In this document: positions 57,701 through 64,000 of the stretch, in pieces
Numbering within the stretch: the first letter of the stretch is position 1
Layout: each line of letters starts with the position of its first letter
Origin: Pestalotiopsis fici W106-1
Taxonomy: Eukaryota > Ascomycota > Sordariomycetes > Amphisphaeriales > Sporocadaceae
Direction: 5' to 3'
NCBI RefSeq assembly: GCF_000516985.1
Contig: NW_006917095.1
Location: 2,547,077-2,611,076 of the forward strand
Length of the DNA stretch: 64,000 bases
The notes under the pieces: generated by a model
Database searches by the model: none
Told to the model about the DNA's origin: nothing
What the model saw: the letters and a program-made list of their open reading frames with translations, nothing else
Position numbers and translations under genes: made by a program

Positions 57701-60331
57701 ATTTTGTGTACTGGTTGCACCTGTCAGTCCTAAATTGTCGGGGCGGTGGCGGAAGTTCCCAGCCGCGCACGAGTGACCTCACCGGGCACGGACCATTCTT
57801 CGTCAAGGTTGCCGACCTAGGTACCTGCCAGTTCCTCATGCGAAACACATAGCACCAGTACCTTAGGCTAGCGAACCATCGAGGCGCCTATGGTCGCCTG
57901 CCCTGCCCTGTTTTTTTGTTTTTTTTTTCTTTCGCTTGCCTCTCCCCATGATGATGCTCATCCCATCTCTCCAAGCGCCATTCTGCAGAGACGCGTTTTG
58001 TCTTGTCTTGGCAAAAGTTTGTAATTTGTTCGCTTGTTGAGTTGTCTTTTTCCCCGATATGCCCCTGTTACTTGCAACCTTGGAACTTGGACCCTGAATT
58101 CACGGCCACGGACCATGGTTAATGACCGCTGACAGTGGATCATTGCCCCAACCAACAGGCAGTTGCGGTCTCAATTCTGACGTCGAATCAAGACCTTTCG
58201 ACTGGGAAATGAAATGGCAAATGCTGCTGAAATTACCCCAAATGGACTCCATCAGTCTGCAGTTTAGGTTGATGTTAGATGGTGGAGGCTGCTGCAGTCG
58301 AAGCTCCACAGCAATGAAATCTGTGTCCGTCACTGTGTGCCCGGCATAGGAGCAAGGAGCACAAAACATGCTCCCGAAAAGCTTCTTCAAGTCACTGCTT
58401 GAAGGTATCTTGGGTATGGCGATGGGTCATGTTGCCATTGGCAAAGACCAAATTTGCCATGGCTTACATGGATATTGGCGACGAGGGAGAGTCTCGACTA
58501 GGACGACTGCTGATCCGCATCCGCCCGCACAAGGGGGCGACATGGCAGATCCATATGATAAAACCATCCACCATTTCAAAGATGCCCATATTTTGATATC
58601 GCATTTTGGAGAAAAGGACCCTGAATTTTCGCGGCCCGGGAGGTTTCCTCCAGTTCAACAAATGATATTAGCGAAACGCACCTCTAGGGCTGAACAGTGC
58701 CCCTCACACTCACTTTGACCATGGCATGGAGCTCAGGTGTTGCCCCTGGTCGATATGCGCTACCATCAGTCGACGCGAGTATCGAGCCAACCAGAGTTGT
58801 TGCGCAGAATCTGGGGTGACTGTCTTTGCCTCTTGGGGATTCGGATGTGAACACAAGCAGACAAGCTCAAGCAAAAGGGATCTGCCGTAACACAGTTGGC
58901 CACTTATGCACGGTCCCGGGTCATGGTCTGCAAACCAGACGGGGCAGCATGTGTTTGTACTATGAAGACACATGCAAGATTATGTTTTGACCCAATCAAA
59001 AACAAATTGACCAGGAATACGTAGCGGGCGTAGATACCTGACACCCTATGACAGACGGGCAGACGAGGCATTTTGCAGACAGCGCAGCCCGCCAGTCCAA
59101 GCCCAACTCTGGCGACCCTTGCAGGGCTTGGTCTTTCGGGTACGCCTCTACCGTGCGACGGTTCCGGCTAGTATTCTAGTCCTGGTTAACTCCGATTCTG
59201 CCTCATCCTCATAAACTCAGACACCGAGTGTAGGCAAATTAGGTGGGCAGAGTGGCAGCCAAACCAACCAGGACAAGGCGAATCCAAGGCATCTTTTGCC
59301 GCCCGTCAGAGTTACCGATCTACAGTCAGGTGTGCAAAGGCTCAACTACCCAAATCAATGAAACATTCAAGTTGCTCTCATCATGACGGAGTCGCAACTG
59401 CAGTATAAACTACTACTGCATAGAATATTAACAAACTTTCGGATGTGAGAAGAGCAGAGTCTAAGACCTTGATCCGCCAGAGAGTTTAGCTTTTCGTGTG
59501 GGAAACGGGTGCCTCTGATGCTTGGGATCCACACCATCTCACTTTGCTGCGCACTTCTCAGCACCAGCCAGCCAATAGCATGATATAAGGGGTATGACTT
59601 CAAGATCTGCAGGGTCTTTCCTCTTCCGTCAGGTCGGTCATCATACCTCATCACCCCGGCACCCCGTCATATTCTGCAATGCTTTGTCATTGGTCTGGGG
59701 GGACAAAGTGAGGGCTGGGACTAGGGGCCCCCGTCTCCCCTCGTCGTCCAGCCAATACTCCCGTCCTTTATCCACTTGGGTGGCAGCAATACCGCATCAT
59801 CCTCCCCCCCATGCTCGTGGCGAGCAACCATCCCAGCAAAGGGTCCGCAAACAGAAGCCCTCTGCCCGGACACAGCTACGCCATAACCTGCATGGGTAGG
59901 TTCCAGTCACGGCACGAAAGCGGTCATGGTATTTGCAGATCTCGAGTATCCTGTGGTCGAGACATGGGAATCTGGCGTAGGAAGCACTAATTCTGACGGA
60001 CGCTCTTGGCTAGCCGACCCCCGCCCATGGGAGAGAGAGAAAGTACCTGTCTAGTGTGTAAGGGACTCTTTTGCTGCTCTGAAGTCAGAAGCCGCCTCAA
60101 ACGCCCGCGTCTGCATCATCGGTTGGGACGACCCTTCTCTTGTCTGTTCTTTGATATAATAAGACCCTGAATCTACCTCCTCAGATCTCGATTTCACTTC
60201 ATCTTCATCTCAAAACATTTATATTCAGCACTTGAACACATCAAGCCTAGTCAATTTAGTCTTTTAGACTCGTGCGACCATTCACATCAAGCATCATTAT
60301 CTGCAAAATTTCCAATTTAACACCAAACACA
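54769..60331. other. 5.6 kb gene-poor block
   Basis: Divergent spacer between CDC16 (-) and the small 77-residue gene (+). The left part (about 55000-56500) is AT-rich; later parts contain ACCTAGGTACCT (57815-57826) and a T-rich tract near 57910-57930. Small open frames on both strands show no protein-like character. The last ~200 nt carry a TATA-like ATATAATAAG element (~60155) and a pyrimidine-rich leader of the downstream gene. Confidence 0.55.
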
Positions 60332-60565
60332 ATGTCTTCTCGCGGTACTTACACCTCGTCGGCTCTGCCCTTCTCTCCCGCTCCCCCAAGCGACCTGCCA
60401 TCGTATGCTCGGTTCATGCACCAACACACCAAGAAGCAAATGGAGGAGATGTCCAGGGCATCGCACAGACGTAGCCCGCGCTCGGATCGTGGCACTCCCA
60501 GCATGTCCAACGGAACATCTTCGTCGTCGTCGTCGCGGAGCTCCCATGATGACTACCACGACTAA
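60332..60565 (+). CDS. Small Ser-rich basic protein of unknown function
   Basis: Single-exon 77-residue protein from the ATG at 60332, which sits in a good fungal context (ACACAATGTC) after a CT/CA-rich leader (60180-60310) with a TATA-like element ~175 nt upstream. The frame is open further 5' to 60272, but the upstream residues look untranslated. The N-terminal half is Pro/Ser-rich (ALPFSPAPPSDLPSYARFM), the middle has a short amphipathic Lys/Glu/Met helix (QHTKKQMEEMSRA), and the end is Ser-rich and disordered, finishing SSHDDYHD. No signal peptide, membrane segment or known domain. I judge it real because of the promoter-like leader, start context and non-random composition. The function is unknown. 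Confidence 0.6.
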   Translation: MSSRGTYTSSALPFSPAPPSDLPSYARFMHQHTKKQMEEMSRASHRRSPRSDRGTPSMSNGTSSSSSSRSSHDDYHD

Positions 60566-61855
60566 GCGCGGTACTTGATTAAGTACGCTGTTCCGATCGT
60601 CAAAGTCACTGCAGCACCGGCACACAAAACAACTTTATTTAAACATCGGCAAAATTATTACGCCAATGAGAAGACGAAAGTCTCATTTAAAGCGCAAATC
60701 TGCGCCCAACGCTCGCCTTCGAGCTGAGCGACATTTCTATAACGACTCCACGACTACTATGATTGTAGGGGGATTTGTCCGGTTACATAGCATGGGAGCT
60801 TGGTGTTTGGTTTTTGGCACTCATACGGGATATAAAAACAAGTAGACGCGGCGTTCTGGTTGGATAAATTTGAGGAGTTGCTCGAACAATTTTGTTCATG
60901 AGTGAGCCCTAGCACAAGAGAGTTATCGCATCATGAAGACACAAATCTCATTCAATCATGCACGCACGCACTTGATATTTGCACCGGTGACTTGTTTCGA
61001 AGGGTGCTCGGGATGCCGCGAAACTAGCGTGACGATTTGGATGCATATCTTCTGAGTGTCCCTTTCTACAACGAATTCCTCATCCCCGTGGCAATGGAGA
61101 CGATGGGTACAAACCCCCCAAACTACTGCGCAGATCGACCGCGACCCTTCTGTGCACATATTTGCCTGGGTTAGTGGTTGCCGATGTCCATCACCCTTGT
61201 TGCCTTTGCCACCGATCAACGGGCAGGATGCCCGCGTGTCCACCCCTTTATCCCCTTTCCTTCTTCCGTCTTTGGAGGGGGATGGTCGCGCGGGGTCAAG
61301 AGAGAAAAATGAATGGCGTTCCGACTTGCCGACTCTGAAGAGGTTACTATCGGTGGCAGGGAACATGGCCATGTGCCGCCGCAGATCCCTCTTTCGACGG
61401 TACCTTTTTAGGTGACATTCAACCGAAATGTAGTGTCTTGTGGACATACGCAGGTAGCGCGTCTTGGTGTTCTTGAGAGGGGTCATGATATGCAAGATAC
61501 CTACTTAATACTTGGCTTCGTGGGTGGTTGTAGGGGGTATGGGTATCTGCGTAGTTGGTGTTTGCGAATTATAGCTAGGTGAGCATCAAGATCGCGAGGA
61601 ATATAAAAAAATGAACGATATCTCGAAATAAAACACGTGTTTATGCTTGAATGACATAAAATAGCTGGAAACCAACACTTTATTTGACAATCAAATCTCT
61701 TATTGGAGTAAAAGTTGTTGGGTAGTGATAGTAATGATTTAATCAGCCATGTAAAACATCCATTACGCCATGAACCCTCGCTATGCCTATAAACAAGTAT
61801 CAAAAGTCTCGTGACGATTTCTCGGCCTGACGCGTAATCCGAAAGGGCCGGCAAT
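60566..61855. other. Convergent spacer
   Basis: 1.3 kb between the small gene (+) and YJU2 (-). Open frames at 60956-61495 on both strands overlap and have no coding features. No RNA gene is seen. Confidence 0.5.
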
Positions 61856-62769
61856 TTAATCCGAATCCGAATCATAGCTCACCAGACTGGCCATGGGCTT
61901 CTTCTCTGGTGCTTTTACAGCCTGCGGCTGAGGCTCTGCTTCCTTTTTCTTGATTCCCAAGGCAGTTGGACCGACCTTTTTCTTGACCGGCGGCGCCTTT
62001 CTAATAGTTGGCAGGGGTGGGGGCGGCATCTCTGCGTCTAGAACGGTTTCCTCCAGAACCTCATCCACAATGTCGTCCACCTGCCGCGATGCCGCAAACG
62101 CAGCCTTGGCGGCTTCTTCATCTTCTTTATCCTGCCGGGCGGCCTCATCATCCTCGGGCGCGGCAACCGTGAACTCGACACCGTCCCGCTCGGAGCGCTC
62201 CAGCCTGGCGTTGCGCGTCCGAATTTCGTCTAGAGCGTCGGCAACGGCCATTTCGCGCTTGGCGTCGACGGTCTTGGCCTCGAGCTCAACCATGGCGTTG
62301 CGCTCCTCTTCCTCCTGCTCGAGGCGCGCGAGGCGCTGCTCGTCCGTCTCGTCCTCGGTGTTTTGGCGCCAGGGCTCCACGTTGCGCTTGGCGCCGCGCT
62401 CGCAGCGGTAGTCGCCGTTCTTGGGATCCGTGACAAAGGTGATCTCGGACGAGCACCGCGTGCAGCGGATATAGAAGCGAAAGATTTGGATCCCCAGGTA
62501 CTTTTCGTTCTCGGGCGTCTCCTTGCGACTGTTGAATTTCCTGCCCTTGTAGATGAACTCTCCGCAGCGCAGACACTGCATGCTAAAGGGCGCCATGAGA
62601 CGGACGGTCTGCACTTTGGGCCCGACGCTCTTGGGCCCGCGTTTTCTCGTGAGCGCGCTCGGGTCGAAGTCCGGCGGGTAGTATTTGGTCTGTCGCAATT
62701 AGTATCGAGATTTCTTCATGTAGACTGCGCTATTGGTTCAGAACTTACAAGAACCTTTCGCTCAGACAT
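61856..62769 (-). CDS. YJU2: Splicing factor Yju2 (CWC16/CCDC94 family)
   Basis: Two exons on the minus strand: 62769-62749, a 21 nt first exon encoding MSERKVL, and 62689-61856, separated by a 59 nt GT-AG intron; the product is 284 residues. The N-terminal domain is the conserved CWC16 fold, with KYYPPDFDPS and four zinc-ligand cysteines, Cys46/Cys49 (MQCLRCGE) and Cys83/Cys86 (IRCTRCSSE). Then comes RCERGAKRNVEPW and a long charged coiled coil (EQRLARLEQEEEERNAM), with a Lys/Pro-rich tail ending SYDSDSD. Yju2 joins the spliceosome with the Prp19 complex and promotes branching, the first catalytic step. The first exon encodes only seven residues but restores the invariant SERKVL start. The call is secure. 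Confidence 0.95.
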
Positions 62770-64000
62770 GATGGGCTAGGGCAAGAAATGATTGTGGCTG
62801 AAGAAGCTGGTGATGGCGTACGCAAGGCTGCCGTGATGTTTGGTTTTGGTGGTTAGCTGCCTGCATGTCCTGGTAGAGGTCAGGTCGGAGTTAAGATAAG
62901 TGGATCTGTGGCTGTGGCGCATTCAGCCTCAAATATTCCCGGATTTGCACTAGTAATCACTAGCTTGAGGCTCAACCAGCTAAGCCTTATGGTTGTTTGG
63001 GTTTGGGGGGCTTGAGTGTTCTGGAACGTGGCCCCACATATTTTCTGATGTCACCTTTTGAGAGAGAGAAGGAACCAGCACCGCCTGTCAAGATGATCAA
63101 GATGATATCAATTGATTCGAGTGATGTCAAATCTCCACTTCAAGACGGCCGGTTCTGCCATATTGAACATTACTCCAACGCATTTAATTTCTGATCCTGC
63201 CAGGCAGGGTGATGATAGCAATCTGCATACCACCTGCAGCACCGATGGACGCTGGCGATGTGATGATCTTCAACGTCAAATCATCTTGTCCCACTAAAGT
63301 GAATTCATACGCCAGATATAGCAACACCCAAGTTTGTTTGCAATAAACAGACAACAACCTGCTGCCTGCAACTCAGCACGAGAAAGTAAAATAAAAGATC
63401 GCCTGTATAGCCCCGGATACATGCAGAAGGTTCAAGTTGCCGAAACGTGGAGTTCTCGCATAAGTTTGGTCAATCCCGGCTTTGGACAGGGTTTAGCACG
63501 GATCTCGATCTGCGGCTGCTTGTTATGACGCAACAAGAATATTTCAACCTCCTCAGAAGAGCCAGGTCATATTTACTGGGCAGTCTACATGTTACTTTGG
63601 CGAGTTGACTGTATGACTATTTGAGACGATGGAAGAAGATACAGGCAACATTCTTTGACATAACACAGGAGAGAGGTCCCAGTCTACAAAGGGTGTATGT
63701 CCCAGTGGGTGTTCCAGTCGTGATGTCAGATGTCGGTTATTTTAAAATAGCAGTTGTACCTGACGTTTCGTGAGACTATTGATGGCAAATGGGAGTCACA
63801 CCGAGTGTTCGGGACGGACGAACGCATGCATCTGTGCTTTCGTCATAATCTATTCATGAGCCCACTCGATTCAAATTGGAATCGAGAAGGTTGCAAAGCC
63901 GAGACTAATGGGCAGTGGGCCTGTAGCGACTTTCCAGAAGCAACACACCCATTGACCAGGACGGCCACCGTAGTGTTTCGTCATCTTTCGTCACTTTGCT
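62770..64000. other. Right-edge region without a supported gene
   Basis: 5' flank of YJU2 and beyond. A few short open frames and no recognisable protein or RNA gene. A gene extending beyond the window edge cannot be excluded. Confidence 0.5.

Noticed and set aside
61056..61415. 119-codon open frame (+) overlapping a 179-codon frame (-) upstream of the YJU2 3' end
   Set aside because: Mutual antisense overlap, low-complexity Ser/Pro/Arg composition and no promoter-like features.
1..64000. Secondary-metabolite cluster or defence island
   Set aside because: No PKS, NRPS, terpene synthase, cytochrome P450, cluster regulator, transporter or HET/NLR-type gene is present; the genes belong to unrelated processes.

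Overview
This window is nuclear DNA of a filamentous ascomycete (Pezizomycotina, most likely a Sordariomycete). Protein genes are interrupted by 44-103 nt GT-AG introns with CTAAC-like branch sites. The gene set is fungal: CENP-I/Mis6, tuberin, exportin CSE1, APC/C subunit Cdc16/Cut9, splicing factor Yju2, CAF16, a GLEYA adhesin-like protein and a GH43 enzyme. Intergenic spacers are long. I could not assign genus or species. Gene models below were spliced by eye, checking reading-frame phase across every junction.

Layout. 0.5-1.5 kb: a decayed coding-like frame. 1.9-3.4 kb: secreted GH43 glycosidase (+). 3.9-6.2 kb: three-exon fungal membrane protein (-). 7.1-7.75 kb: membrane-protein-like debris (-). 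7.7-13.8 kb: a surface-protein neighbourhood with a GLEYA protein (-), a GST-like enzyme (-) and a related stalk protein carrying a different C-terminal domain (+). 14.2-16.6 kb: adenosine deaminase-like amidohydrolase and CAF16-type ABC ATPase (both +, intronless, GC-rich). 16.9-19.4 kb: CENP-I/Mis6 (-). 21.9-23.6 kb: a protein with the GH3 C-terminal domain fused to GNAT acetyltransferase domains, but without the GH3 catalytic barrel (+). 26.3-36.0 kb: tuberin (-) and CSE1 (+), divergent from a 1.5 kb spacer. 38.1-40.5 kb: secreted S10 serine carboxypeptidase (+). 41.7-43.6 kb: Ser-rich protein with a PH-like N-terminus (-). 43.6-52.8 kb: a 9.2 kb gene-poor block. 52.8-54.8 kb: Cdc16/Cut9 (-). 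54.8-60.3 kb: a second gene-poor block. 60.3 kb: isolated 77-residue protein (+). 61.9-62.8 kb: Yju2 (-).

How the genes fit together. This is not one pathway or a biosynthetic cluster. Housekeeping genes for chromosome segregation (CENP-I, Cdc16), nuclear export (CSE1), TOR control (tuberin), splicing (Yju2) and transcription-linked functions (CAF16) alternate with accessory secreted or surface genes (GH43, GLEYA, stalk protein, S10 peptidase). The left 24 kb is the more accessory part: it holds the relics, the stalk-protein pair and the truncated GH3C-GNAT gene.

Most interesting points: (1) two nearby secreted proteins with the same N-terminal stalk, including two cysteines at identical positions, but different C-terminal domains; (2) the barrel-less GH3C-GNAT gene; (3) the 9.2 kb gene-poor block with pyrimidine tracts all on one strand; (4) an S10 peptidase with changed residues beside its catalytic Ser and His. 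I saw no CRISPR array, rRNA, convincing tRNA, or intact transposon.
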